A DNA stretch of 9,368 nt, from NCBI GenBank assembly GCA_029260415.1, contig JAJDDH010000369.1:1-9368 (forward strand), in the 5' to 3' direction. Each line of letters opens with the position of its first letter. Position 1 is the first letter of the stretch. The notes below the pieces were generated by a model. That model saw nothing but the letters and a program-made list of their open reading frames with translations, had not been told where the DNA came from and made no database searches. Source of the DNA: Phycisphaerales bacterium. GTDB lineage: Bacteria > Planctomycetota > Phycisphaerae > Phycisphaerales > UBA1924. Made by a program: the position numbers and the translations under genes. Shown here in pieces: positions 1-6,424 of this stretch.

Positions 1-130
1 GGGGCAGGCGGTCCACCCAGGGCTCGGGGCGCCAGCCCGCATAGGAGAGCAGCAGGTTCAGGCGCCCCCCACCCTGACCCTCCGCGTGGGCGGGCTCGTG
101 GGCGTCGGGATGGAAGTTCGCAGCTCTCAC
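1..130 (-). CDS. 5' end of an unrecognised protein, runs off the left edge
   Basis: A minus-strand reading frame enters from the left edge and can start at the GTG at 128-130, giving about 43 residues. Near its end it reads LNLLLSYAGWRPEPWVDRLP, a stretch with mixed hydrophobic, aromatic and charged residues unlike the Arg/Pro/Ala-rich shadow frames of this DNA. Nearly all of its codons end in G or C, as in the confirmed genes nearby. The first 20 or so residues are polar and Gly/His-rich and could be a flexible leader. The frame stays open upstream of the GTG, with TTG codons as other possible starts, and I see neither a Shine-Dalgarno sequence nor a close -10 box, so the start is uncertain. 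It would be transcribed divergently from rmuC. I do not recognise the family and give no function. Confidence 0.45.
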   Translation of the reverse strand, partial: MRAANFHPDAHEPAHAEGQGGGRLNLLLSYAGWRPEPWVDRLP

Positions 131-249
131 AGTCCCCAACAACTGGCAAGCCGCGTGCCTGTCCGGGAACGCCGCCCCTGCGATGAGGGCCGGTTGGGAC
201 CGCCGGGGCGCGGCCTCAGGGGGCCCCGGGCGGGGTCTGCTCTGCCCAC

Positions 250-266
250 CGATCGCCCCCGGGGCG
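250..266. repeat. CGCCCC/GGGGCG dyad, copy 1
   Basis: CGATCGCCCC at 250-259 is followed directly by C and GGGGCG (260-266), giving a 6-1-6 perfect dyad at 254-266. The same 10-mer CGATCGCCCC recurs at 289-298, exactly 39 bp downstream, again as the left arm of a dyad. It could be an operator, or chance in GC-rich DNA. Confidence 0.4.
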
Positions 267-291
267 GGCGGGGTGTCAATCTGGCAGGCGA

Positions 292-311
292 TCGCCCCGC
301 GTCCGGGGCGA
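292..311. repeat. CGCCCCG/CGGGGCG dyad, copy 2 (8-bp stem, 4-nt loop)
   Basis: TCGCCCCG (292-299) and CGGGGCGA (304-311) are perfect reverse complements separated by CGTC. This is the best-formed of the three dyads and shares its left arm sequence with copy 1. There is no T-run on either side, so a classical intrinsic terminator is unlikely. It lies about 80 bp upstream of the rmuC -10-like box. Confidence 0.45.
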
Positions 312-312
312 G

Positions 313-340
313 CGCCCCTGGGTGCACCCGACAGGGGGCG
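313..340. repeat. Nested palindrome: GGGTGCACCC inside CGCCCCT/AGGGGGCG arms
   Basis: GGGTGCACCC at 320-329 is a perfect 10-bp palindrome. It is flanked by CGCCCCT (313-319) and AGGGGGCG (333-340), which pair with one bulged G. This is the third CGCCCC-type dyad within 90 bp and the closest to rmuC. Confidence 0.4.
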
Positions 341-392
341 GGGCGGGCTGGGGACAAGTGATCGGTTGCCCCGAGTTTCGGGCCATCTGCGC

Positions 393-398
393 TACACT
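393..398 (+). promoter_or_regulatory. -10-like box TACACT of rmuC, possible leaderless start
   Basis: TACACT ends 7 nt before the rmuC ATG at 406. If it is the -10 element, transcription would start at or very near the A of the ATG. No Shine-Dalgarno-like purine run lies between the box and the ATG. TTGCCC at 366-371 is a poor -35 candidate. Three other genes in the window show the same arrangement. Confidence 0.5.
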
Positions 399-405
399 CG
401 CCCAC

Positions 406-1890
406 ATGGATGTTGCACAAATCGTATTGGGTGTCCTCTGCGCAGGATTCGCGGCGGGCATGATCTGGGCCATGGTCTCGCGGGCCAAGCTGCTGGCCGA
501 CATGGCCCGGCGCGACGGCGTGGGCGGCGCCCTCGAGGGCGAGCTGGCCGAGACCCGCGAGTCGCTCGTCCGCGAGCGGGCGATCAACGACGAGCTGCGG
601 ACCGAGGGGATCAAGCTCAACCGCCAGATCGCGGAGGGCGAGCAGAAGCTCATCTCCCTGAGCGAGCGCCTCGAGGAGCGGTCCGTCATCGAGGCCCGGT
701 TCAGCGATGCGTTCAAGGCGCTCAGCGCCGAGGCGCTCAAGAGCTCTCGCGCCGAGTTCCTGGAGCAGGCCAAGCCCGTGTTCGAGGCCGCCAAGAAGGA
801 GCACACCGACCTGGTCAAGCCCATCGGGGACACCCTCACCGCGACCCGCGAGAAGCTCGAGCAGATCGAGAAGTCCCGCGTCGAGAGCTTCACCAAGCTC
901 ATGACCCACGTCGAGCACGTCACGGGCGCCAGCGCCGCGCTCCGCGACGAGACCGCCAAGCTCACGCGGGCGCTCTCCAAGCCCGAGATCCGCGGGCAGT
1001 ACGGCGAGATCCAGCTCAAGCGCGTCGCCGAGCTGGCGGGCATGACCAGCTACTGCGACTTCACCGAGCAGTCCAGCCAGCGCGACAACGCGGGCAACCT
1101 CGTCCGCCCGGACATGATCGTCAAGCTGCCCAACGACCGCGTGATCGTGGTGGACGCCAAGACGAACATCAACGCGTACATGGAGGCGGTCAACGAGCCC
1201 GACGAGACCAAGCGCAACGAGCACCTGGACCGGTTCGCCAAGAACGTTTCGGAGCAGGCCAAGAAGCTCAGCGACAAGAAGTACTGGTCCGCGTGGGACG
1301 GCTCGCCCGAGTTCGTGGTGATGTTCATTCCGGGGGACCACTTCATCGACGCGGCGCTGCAGCGCCGCCCGGACCTGCTGGAGATCGCGGCGCAGCGGAA
1401 CGTGATTATGGCCAGCCCGAGCACGCTCATCGGGCTGCTGCGGGCCGTCGCGGTCGGCTGGCACGAGCAGAAGCTGGGCGAGGAGACCAAGGAGCTGGTG
1501 CGCCTCGGCGTGGAGCTGCACGAGCGGGCGGGCGCCGCGTTCGAGCACGCGAGCAAGCTGGGCGACTCGATCCGCATGAGCGTGGACCGGTACAACAACC
1601 TCGTGGGCTCGATCGATTCGCGCCTCGTCCCAACGCTCAAGAAGTTCGAGGAGACGGGCGCCAAATCGGGCAAGACGCTGGCGGAACTCAAGCCCCTCGA
1701 CGGCGTGACCCGCACCATGGCCGCGGGCGAGAAGCTCTCGCCGGTCGTGACCACGGGCAAGACGCCCGCGGCGCTGGGGACTGGGTCCACGCCCGCTCCA
1801 TCGACCACGCCGACGGAGAGCAAGCCCGCCCCCACCAACGGCGCCCCCAAGGCGCACGTCCCGGCGCGCCAGCAGAAGAAGAACAAGTAA
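406..1890 (+). CDS. rmuC: RmuC family protein (putative DNA recombination protein)
   Basis: RmuC-family proteins are membrane-anchored, predicted PD-(D/E)xK-fold nucleases; E. coli RmuC is known for limiting inversions at short inverted repeats. This 494-residue product is close to the usual length. Residues 3-23 form an N-terminal membrane helix, about 42-170 are heptad-rich and probably coiled coil, and about 185-400 carry the conserved domain. Visible motifs are RGQYGEIQLKR (196-206), RPD then VIVVDAK (234-252, with D236, D250 and K252 as the nuclease-like triad), FVVMFIPGDHF (303-313) and MASPSTLIGLLRAV (335-348). The tail (about 445-494) is Thr/Pro/Ala-rich and ends basic. I chose the ATG at 406 because it puts the membrane helix at the N-terminus and sits just after a -10-like box; the frame is open 28 codons further upstream. 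The gene stands alone and converges on the FkbM gene. Confidence 0.9.
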   Translation: MDVAQIVLGVLCAGFAAGMIWAMVSRAKLLADMARRDGVGGALEGELAETRESLVRERAINDELRTEGIKLNRQIAEGEQKLISLSERLEERSVIEARFSDAFKALSAEALKSSRAEFLEQAKPVFEAAKKEHTDLVKPIGDTLTATREKLEQIEKSRVESFTKLMTHVEHVTGASAALRDETAKLTRALSKPEIRGQYGEIQLKRVAELAGMTSYCDFTEQSSQRDNAGNLVRPDMIVKLPNDRVIVVDAKTNINAYMEAVNEPDETKRNEHLDRFAKNVSEQAKKLSDKKYWSAWDGSPEFVVMFIPGDHFIDAALQRRPDLLEIAAQRNVIMASPSTLIGLLRAVAVGWHEQKLGEETKELVRLGVELHERAGAAFEHASKLGDSIRMSVDRYNNLVGSIDSRLVPTLKKFEETGAKSGKTLAELKPLDGVTRTMAAGEKLSPVVTTGKTPAALGTGSTPAPSTTPTESKPAPTNGAPKAHVPARQQKKNK

Positions 1891-1893
1891 GCG

Positions 1894-1912
1894 CTACCCG
1901 CGTGACGGGTGG
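1894..1912. terminator. Short hairpin at the rmuC/fkbM convergence
   Basis: CTACCCG (1894-1900) pairs with CGGGTGG (1906-1912) across a 5-nt loop, with one T-G wobble on the plus strand. It begins 4 nt after the rmuC stop and overlaps the last codons of the FkbM gene. There is no T-run. It is the only hairpin I see that could help end transcription at this 3-bp junction, and it may be fortuitous. Confidence 0.25.
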
Positions 1913-2718
1913 ACGAACAGGTAGTCCCGCACACCCTCGGTCCAGGCGTCGAGCGTGGCGCTGACGCCCCCGTGCTCGTCGCTGGCGTGCATCTCGTAGC
2001 CCAGCCCCAGCAATGGCTCGATGACGTCCTCGACGCGCCGCCCGACGCGCTCGGGCATGCCCGGGATCAGCTCGGCGTAGATCACGGGCCTGAAGCGCCC
2101 GATCGACTCCAGCCCGCCCTCGATCACCAGCGGCTCGGCGCCCTCCACGTCGATCTTCATCAGGTCCAGGCGTTCGAGCTTCTGCTCGCTCGCCCAGTCG
2201 TCCAGGCGAACCGTGTCGATCACGGCCCGGCACACGTCGGGCGCGGTCCGGGTGCCGAACGCGACGCCCGAGTCCCGGTCGCCCAGGTGGGCGCTGCCGT
2301 GGGTGAAGCGCTTGCTCGCCTTCTTGTAGGGGATGAACAGCTCGGTCTGCCCCGCCTCGGTCGAGAGCGCCAGGGGGACGATGGTCACGTTCGCCCGCCG
2401 CCCCACCGCCAGGCGCAGCACGCTGCGGTTGTACTCGAGCGGCTCGAAGGCGAACACCCTGCACTCGCCCGCGTGCAGACCCGCCAGGTGCTTGGCGAAG
2501 CGCCCGTGGTTGGCGCCGATGTCGAGGATCACGCAGCCCGGCTCGGTGTACGCGCCCAGGGCGCGGACAACGCGGGCAAAGCGTCGCCTGACCAGCGCGT
2601 GGTAGAGGTGGTCCACCCTGGCCCCCGCGCGGGAGAGGGCGCCGGTGTGGATCTCGTCCATCGAGGGGATGTCGGTGGTGTGGCCGGCGGGTGTACGGCT
2701 GGCAGGTGAATGGCTCAC
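1894..2718 (-). CDS. FkbM family SAM-dependent methyltransferase
   Basis: The 274-residue product is a class I S-adenosylmethionine methyltransferase of the FkbM type (Methyltransf_21). These usually O-methylate sugars or polyketide-like substrates; the substrate here cannot be told. Motif I is VILDIGANHGRF (63-74), the acidic residue ending strand 2 is E92 in FAFEP (89-93), and the family signature MKIDVEGAEP is at 187-196. No signal peptide or membrane segment is seen, so it should be cytoplasmic. I chose the GTG at 2716-2718 because a TAGACT box ends 6 nt upstream; ATG codon 20 is an alternative, and residues 1-19 look unconserved. There is no Shine-Dalgarno sequence. The gene is divergent from the sulfotransferase-like gene and meets rmuC tail to tail with 3 bp between stops. 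It has no glycosyltransferase neighbours of the kind often found with FkbM genes in polysaccharide clusters. Confidence 0.87.
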   Translation of the reverse strand: MSHSPASRTPAGHTTDIPSMDEIHTGALSRAGARVDHLYHALVRRRFARVVRALGAYTEPGCVILDIGANHGRFAKHLAGLHAGECRVFAFEPLEYNRSVLRLAVGRRANVTIVPLALSTEAGQTELFIPYKKASKRFTHGSAHLGDRDSGVAFGTRTAPDVCRAVIDTVRLDDWASEQKLERLDLMKIDVEGAEPLVIEGGLESIGRFRPVIYAELIPGMPERVGRRVEDVIEPLLGLGYEMHASDEHGGVSATLDAWTEGVRDYLFVHPSRG

Positions 2719-2724
2719 GGGGCG

Positions 2725-2730
2725 AGTCTA
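2725..2730 (-). promoter_or_regulatory. -10-like box TAGACT of the FkbM gene
   Basis: Read on the minus strand, TAGACT is followed by CGCCCC and then the GTG start. The 6-nt gap would place the transcription start at or next to the start codon, and no Shine-Dalgarno sequence is present. This matches the arrangement at rmuC, lysR and the bamD-like gene and supports the GTG start. Confidence 0.5.
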
Positions 2731-2779
2731 GACGATCACGGGCCGCCAACCCCCGTCGCCATCGCCGCTCACCCTCTTT

Positions 2780-2791
2780 GGCGCATGCGCC
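2780..2791. promoter_or_regulatory. Perfect 12-bp palindrome GGCGCATGCGCC, candidate operator
   Basis: The palindrome lies in the 156-bp divergent region between the FkbM gene and the sulfotransferase-like gene. It is flanked by TCACC (2769-2773) and GGTGA (2794-2798), an outer pair offset by a few bases. It sits 23 bp upstream of the possible -10 of the sulfotransferase-like gene, a plausible place for a dimeric regulator to bind. No regulator is identified. Confidence 0.35.
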
Positions 2792-2814
2792 TAGGTGACG
2801 GGGCAGGCAGTTGG

Positions 2815-2820
2815 TAGGGT
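2815..2820 (+). promoter_or_regulatory. Possible -10 box TAGGGT of the sulfotransferase-like gene
   Basis: TAGGGT matches the TAnnnT pattern of the other candidate -10 boxes here but lies 54 nt before the ATG, which would give a leader of about 45-48 nt containing a Shine-Dalgarno sequence. No convincing -35 is visible. Confidence 0.3.
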
Positions 2821-2863
2821 GAGGACCGCTGCGGACGACCACGCCGCCCTCAAAAACCCCCAC

Positions 2864-2867
2864 GGAG
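2864..2867 (+). promoter_or_regulatory. Shine-Dalgarno GGAG of the sulfotransferase-like gene
   Basis: GGAG ends 7 nt before the ATG at 2875, an ideal spacing. It fixes the start and puts the signal peptide at residue 1. It contrasts with the four genes here that lack such a site. Confidence 0.75.
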
Positions 2868-2874
2868 CGAGATC

Positions 2875-4266
2875 ATGAAGGTGTCCACGCTTGCCCTGCT
2901 GCCGCTGATCCTGAGCACGACCGCCATCGCCCAGCCGCACCCGGAGTGGACCCTGCACACGGCGCTGGGCACGACCCAGACCCACCTCATCGATCTGGAC
3001 GGGAACACCGTCAAGACGTGGAACAGCGCGTACCCGCCGGGCATCTCGGTCTACCTCCACGACGACGGGTCGATCATCCGCGCGGCCAACGACTTCACCC
3101 TGCCCGGACCCAGCGGAGGCGGCGTCGGCGGACGCATCCAGATCATCGCCTGGGACGGCACGCTCGAGTGGGACTACGTCCTGGCGGGAACCAACCACCG
3201 CGGGCACCACGACTTCCGCGTCCTGCCCAACGGCAACATCCTCGCCATCGTCTGGGAGAGCATGTCCGCCAGCGAGGCCATCGCGATGGGACGCGACCCC
3301 GCCAACGTGGGCAGCCAGGTCTACTCCGAGGGCATCTACGAGATCCAGCCGACCGGACCGACCACCGGTACCGTCGTCTGGGAATGGCACGTGTGGGACC
3401 ACCTCGTGCAGGACTTCAACCCCGCGCTGCCCAACTTCGGCGACCCCGCCGACCACCCCGAGAAGATCGACATCAATTTCACGCCCAACGGGACCAGCGC
3501 CGACTGGCTCCACTTCAACGGGCTGGACTACAACGAGGCGCTCGACCAGATCATCGTCAGCTGTCACGCGTTCGATGAGCTGTGGGTCTTCTCCCGGGGG
3601 GACCTCGCCTCGGGCGACCTGCTCTACCGCTGGGGAAACCCGCGGGCGTACGGGCGGGGGACCGTCTCCGACCAGAAGTTCTTCAACCAGCACAACGCGC
3701 AGTGGATCGACGAGGGCCTGCCCGGCGCGGGCAACCTCCTCGTCTACAACAACGGCAACGGGCGACCCGCGGGCGCGTTCTCCAGCGTCGAGGAGTTCGT
3801 CCCCCCGCTCAACAAGGACGGGACGTACGCCCTGACGGCGGGTGAGGCGTACGGCCCCGCGGCGCCGAGCTGGATCTGCGACAACGCGGGCGGGACCAGC
3901 TTCTACTCCTCGTTCATCTCGGGCGCCCAGCGCCTGCCCAACGCCAACACCCTCATCTGCGTGGGCGCCTCGGGCGAGTTCATCGAGGTCGACCCGGACT
4001 GCGCCGTCGAGTGGGGCTACGTCGCCGGGGGCAGCCAGTTCCGCGCCACCCGCATCGACGCCCGCGACCACCGACTCCAGGGCCTGCTCTGGTGCACCGC
4101 GGACCTGGCGCTGCCCTACGACACCCTGGACTTCTCGGATGTCATCGCCTTCCTGAGCGCGTTCAGCGCGGGCGAGCCGGTCGCGGACCTCGCCGAGCCC
4201 GCTGGGAGCTTCGACTTCTCCGACGTCGTCGCGTTCCTGTCCGCGTTCGGCGCGGGTTGCCCGTAA
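2875..4266 (+). CDS. Secreted aryl-sulfate sulfotransferase-like beta-propeller with dockerin-type tail
   Basis: The 463-residue product starts with a signal peptide (residues 1-19, cleavage after the A-I-A of 17-19). Residues about 24-400 resemble the arylsulfotransferase (ASST) beta-propeller family: repeated strand motifs such as LIDLDGNTVKTW (38-49) and IIAWDGTLEWDY (90-101), plus HHDFRVLPNGN (111-121), WEWHVWDHLVQD (169-180), YRWGNP (251-256) and QHNAQWI (272-278). ASST enzymes move sulfate between phenolic compounds through a histidine. His112, 172, 176 and 273 are candidates, but I cannot say which, if any, is catalytic, so activity is unproven. Residues 408-435 and 436-463 are two tandem 28-residue dockerin-like units with 19 identical positions, ending Gly-Cys-Pro. 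Cys407 and Cys462 bracket them and could form a disulfide. The product is likely exported and held at the surface or in a complex through this tail. A strong hairpin follows the gene. Confidence 0.78.
   Translation: MKVSTLALLPLILSTTAIAQPHPEWTLHTALGTTQTHLIDLDGNTVKTWNSAYPPGISVYLHDDGSIIRAANDFTLPGPSGGGVGGRIQIIAWDGTLEWDYVLAGTNHRGHHDFRVLPNGNILAIVWESMSASEAIAMGRDPANVGSQVYSEGIYEIQPTGPTTGTVVWEWHVWDHLVQDFNPALPNFGDPADHPEKIDINFTPNGTSADWLHFNGLDYNEALDQIIVSCHAFDELWVFSRGDLASGDLLYRWGNPRAYGRGTVSDQKFFNQHNAQWIDEGLPGAGNLLVYNNGNGRPAGAFSSVEEFVPPLNKDGTYALTAGEAYGPAAPSWICDNAGGTSFYSSFISGAQRLPNANTLICVGASGEFIEVDPDCAVEWGYVAGGSQFRATRIDARDHRLQGLLWCTADLALPYDTLDFSDVIAFLSAFSAGEPVADLAEPAGSFDFSDVVAFLSAFGAGCP
4096..4263 (+). repeat. 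Two tandem 84-bp units encoding the dockerin-type tail
   Basis: Codons 408-435 (4096-4179) and 436-463 (4180-4263) each encode a 28-residue unit of the form x-ADLA-x-P-(4)-DFSDV-x-AFLSAF-x-AG-x-P. The DNA copies differ in many wobble positions, so this is an old protein repeat rather than a recent duplication. The same unit ends the partial gene at 9246-9368. Confidence 0.8.
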
Positions 4267-4295
4267 GCCCTTCGAAGCGGACCACGCGAAAGACA

Positions 4296-4326
4296 GCGGG
4301 CCGCCCGGGTGTTCCGGGCCGCCCGC
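4296..4326. terminator. Hairpin between convergent genes, likely bidirectional terminator
   Basis: The arms 4296-4308 and 4314-4326 pair over 13 positions with one mismatch, across a 5-nt loop GTGTT. It sits 30 nt after the sulfotransferase-like stop and 27 nt after the ftsH stop, where a shared terminator is expected. The T-run is weak on both sides. The hairpin is also a tandem repeat: GGGCCGCCCG followed by a GTGTTC-type end occurs twice, 18 bp apart. Confidence 0.65.
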
Positions 4327-4353
4327 GTGTTCATTGCTGATCGATCAACCGGT

Positions 4354-6420
4354 TCACGCCGGGCTGGGCAGCGTCCCCGGGGGCAGCTCGGGCTCCTCGT
4401 CGTTGCCCTTGATCGCCGGGGGCGGGGGCGCGGGGCGGTCCGCCGCGAGCAGGTCGGCCACGCTGGGCTTGCTCAGCGTCTCGCCGCGGATCAGCGCGTG
4501 CACGTCGTCGGCGCTGAGCGTCTCGTGCTTGAGCAGCGCGTCAGCAACCGCGACCACCCGGTCCCAGTGCCCGGTGAGCATGCTGACCGCCTCGGTGTAC
4601 GCCTCGTCCACCAGGCGCCTGACCTCCTGGTCGATCAGCTCGGCGGTCTGGTCCGAGTACTCCCGCTCGGGCATGTACATGTCCCGCGAGTCGGCGCCCG
4701 CGTAGCGGATGAAGCCGAGCTTCTCGCTCATGCCCCACTCGAGGATCATCGTCCGCGCCAGGCTCGTCACCTGCGCGATGTCCTGCGACGCGCCCGAGGA
4801 CACGTCCTCCATCGCCTTCTGCTCGGCGATCCGCCCGCCGCACAGCACGCGCATCGTCGCGCCCAGCCACTTGAGGCTGTAGCCCATGCGGTCCTTCTCG
4901 GGGAGGCTGAACGTCGCGCCGCCCGCGTCGCCGCGGGGGATGATCGTGACCTTGTGCAGCGGGTCCGCGTCCTTGAGCAGCGCCTGCAGCACCGCGTGCC
5001 CGGCCTCGTGGTACGCGACGAGCTTGTTCTCGTCCTTCTCACGCACCCGGCTCTTGCGCGCCCGCCCGAACTTCACCTTGTCGCGGGCCTCCTCGAAGTC
5101 CTCGTGCTCGATGAAGTCCTTGTTGTGCATCGTCGCGGAGATCGCGGCCTCGTTGATGATCGCCGCCAGGTCCGCGCCCGAGAACATGGGCGTGCCCCGG
5201 GCGACCGTCTCCAGGTTCACGTTGGGACCCAGCTTCACCTTCTTGGCGTGGACCTTCAGGATCTCCAGGCGCCCCTTGACGTCGGGCAGCGTCACACCGA
5301 TCTGGCGGTCGAACCGACCCGGGCGGATCAGCGCCGGGTCGAGCACGTCCGGGCGGTTGGTCGCCGCGACGACGATCACGCCGTCCGCGGCGGAGAACCC
5401 GTCCATCTCGACCAGGATCGCGTTGAGGGTCTGCTCGCGCTCGTCGTGCCCGCCCGAGGAGAACCCGCCGCCGCGCCGTCGCCCGACCGCGTCCACCTCG
5501 TCGAGGAAGATGATGCAGGGCGACGAGTCCTTGGCCTGCTTGAACAGGTCGCGGACGCGCGAGGCGCCCACGCCGACGAACATCTCGACAAAGTCCGAGC
5601 CCGAGATCGAGAAGAACGGCACGTCCGCCTCGCCCGCGATGGCCTTGGCCAGCAGCGTCTTGCCGCACCCGGGGGGCCCGGTGAGCAGCACGCCGCGGGG
5701 GATGCGTCCGCCGAGCCTCGTGAACTTCTTGGGGTTCTTGAGGAACTCGATGATCTCGGTGACCTCGTCCTTGGCCTCCTCGATGCCCGCGACGTCCTTG
5801 AAGGTGACGCCCGTCATCTCCTTGGTCATGGTCCGGTGCTTGGACTTGCCGAAGTTGCCCAGCATGCCCGCGCCCCCGCCCGCGTTGCGCAGGCCCCGGG
5901 CGATGAAGAACCAGAAGACGAAGATGATCAGAATGACCGGGCCGAAGAACAGCAGGAACTGCGTCAGCCCCGAGGCGGGGCGCGAGCGGAACTGCCCGCT
6001 GGTCACGTCCTGCACCCGCGCCGCGATCATCTCCTTGGTCGCGGTGTTGATCGGCACGCGAACGGTCACCGCCCCCTTGGTCACGTCGTCCTGCAGCAGC
6101 TTGGCGTACACCGCGTCCTCGCGGATCTCGACCGAGCTCAGGTCGATCTCCCGGGCCTTCACGTGCGCCTCGAACTCCGCGATCGTGATCTTCTCGCCAC
6201 CGGACGCGTTGGACATGAACATCACGAGCATGACGCCCAGGATGAGAATCACAACGAAGCCGAACAGCCCGCGGCTCGGGCCCGTGCCCTGCGCGCTCTT
6301 GTCGCCCGGCTTCTTGCCCTCGGGGCCCTCTTTCCCGCCCTTGGCGGGGGGCGGCTCGTCGGCGGCCATACGGATCCGGTCGGTGTTGTTCTGGCCCTGG
6401 CGGGCTTCTGATGGCGTCAT
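4354..6420 (-). CDS. ftsH: ATP-dependent zinc metalloprotease FtsH
   Basis: FtsH is a hexameric AAA+ protease in the inner membrane that degrades damaged membrane proteins and some short-lived cytoplasmic proteins. This 688-residue copy has all key elements. Membrane helices are at about 51-70 and 152-174 with a periplasmic domain between. The AAA+ module has Walker A GPPGCGKT (248-255), pore loop FVEMFVGVGASR (277-288), Walker B IIFLDEVD (303-310) and arginine fingers R366 and R369 in the second region of homology. The protease has HEAGH (471-475), with D547 as the likely third zinc ligand. The N-terminus before helix 1 is long, about 50 residues rich in Lys, Pro and Gly, compared with a few residues in E. 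coli. I chose the ATG at 6418-6420, with GAGG 10 nt upstream; Met18 is an alternative. The C-terminus is Pro/Glu-rich. The gene lies 197 bp downstream of lptE on the same strand, so it probably has its own promoter. Confidence 0.97.
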   Translation of the reverse strand: MTPSEARQGQNNTDRIRMAADEPPPAKGGKEGPEGKKPGDKSAQGTGPSRGLFGFVVILILGVMLVMFMSNASGGEKITIAEFEAHVKAREIDLSSVEIREDAVYAKLLQDDVTKGAVTVRVPINTATKEMIAARVQDVTSGQFRSRPASGLTQFLLFFGPVILIIFVFWFFIARGLRNAGGGAGMLGNFGKSKHRTMTKEMTGVTFKDVAGIEEAKDEVTEIIEFLKNPKKFTRLGGRIPRGVLLTGPPGCGKTLLAKAIAGEADVPFFSISGSDFVEMFVGVGASRVRDLFKQAKDSSPCIIFLDEVDAVGRRRGGGFSSGGHDEREQTLNAILVEMDGFSAADGVIVVAATNRPDVLDPALIRPGRFDRQIGVTLPDVKGRLEILKVHAKKVKLGPNVNLETVARGTPMFSGADLAAIINEAAISATMHNKDFIEHEDFEEARDKVKFGRARKSRVREKDENKLVAYHEAGHAVLQALLKDADPLHKVTIIPRGDAGGATFSLPEKDRMGYSLKWLGATMRVLCGGRIAEQKAMEDVSSGASQDIAQVTSLARTMILEWGMSEKLGFIRYAGADSRDMYMPEREYSDQTAELIDQEVRRLVDEAYTEAVSMLTGHWDRVVAVADALLKHETLSADDVHALIRGETLSKPSVADLLAADRPAPPPPAIKGNDEEPELPPGTLPSPA

Positions 6421-6424
6421 GCGT

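Larger units (their letters stand above)
131..405. other. Intergenic region upstream of rmuC, no gene seen
   Basis: This 275-bp stretch lies between the left-edge minus-strand gene and rmuC. Frames through it have runs of Arg, Gly and Pro with no recognisable protein. It holds three CGCCCC/GGGGCG dyads (about 250-340, listed separately) and, at its right end, a -10-like box for rmuC. Because the flanking genes are divergent, neither is expected to terminate here, so the dyads are more likely regulatory or structural than terminators. Confidence 0.55.

Noticed and set aside
127..1964. Open frames of more than 570 codons on both strands across rmuC
   Set aside because: They are Arg/Gly/Ala/Pro-rich or Leu/Arg/Val-rich without domain motifs and overlap the clear RmuC reading frame.
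2791..4071. Long minus-strand frame antisense to the sulfotransferase-like gene
   Set aside because: Val/Asp/Gly/Arg-dominated translation with no motif; the plus-strand frame has a signal peptide, Shine-Dalgarno sequence and domain repeats.
4253..4263. CGGG-TTG-CCCG mini hairpin at the gene end, echoed at 9249-9259
   Set aside because: It follows from the conserved Gly-Cys-Pro codons next to a preceding C, and a 4-bp stem is too short to act as a terminator by itself.
4309..6411. A 700-codon open frame antisense to ftsH
   Set aside because: It is the mirror of a fully motif-bearing FtsH gene, has a monotonous Arg/Leu/Val/Asp/His composition, and starts inside the terminator hairpin. Long antisense frames are expected where third positions are G or C.
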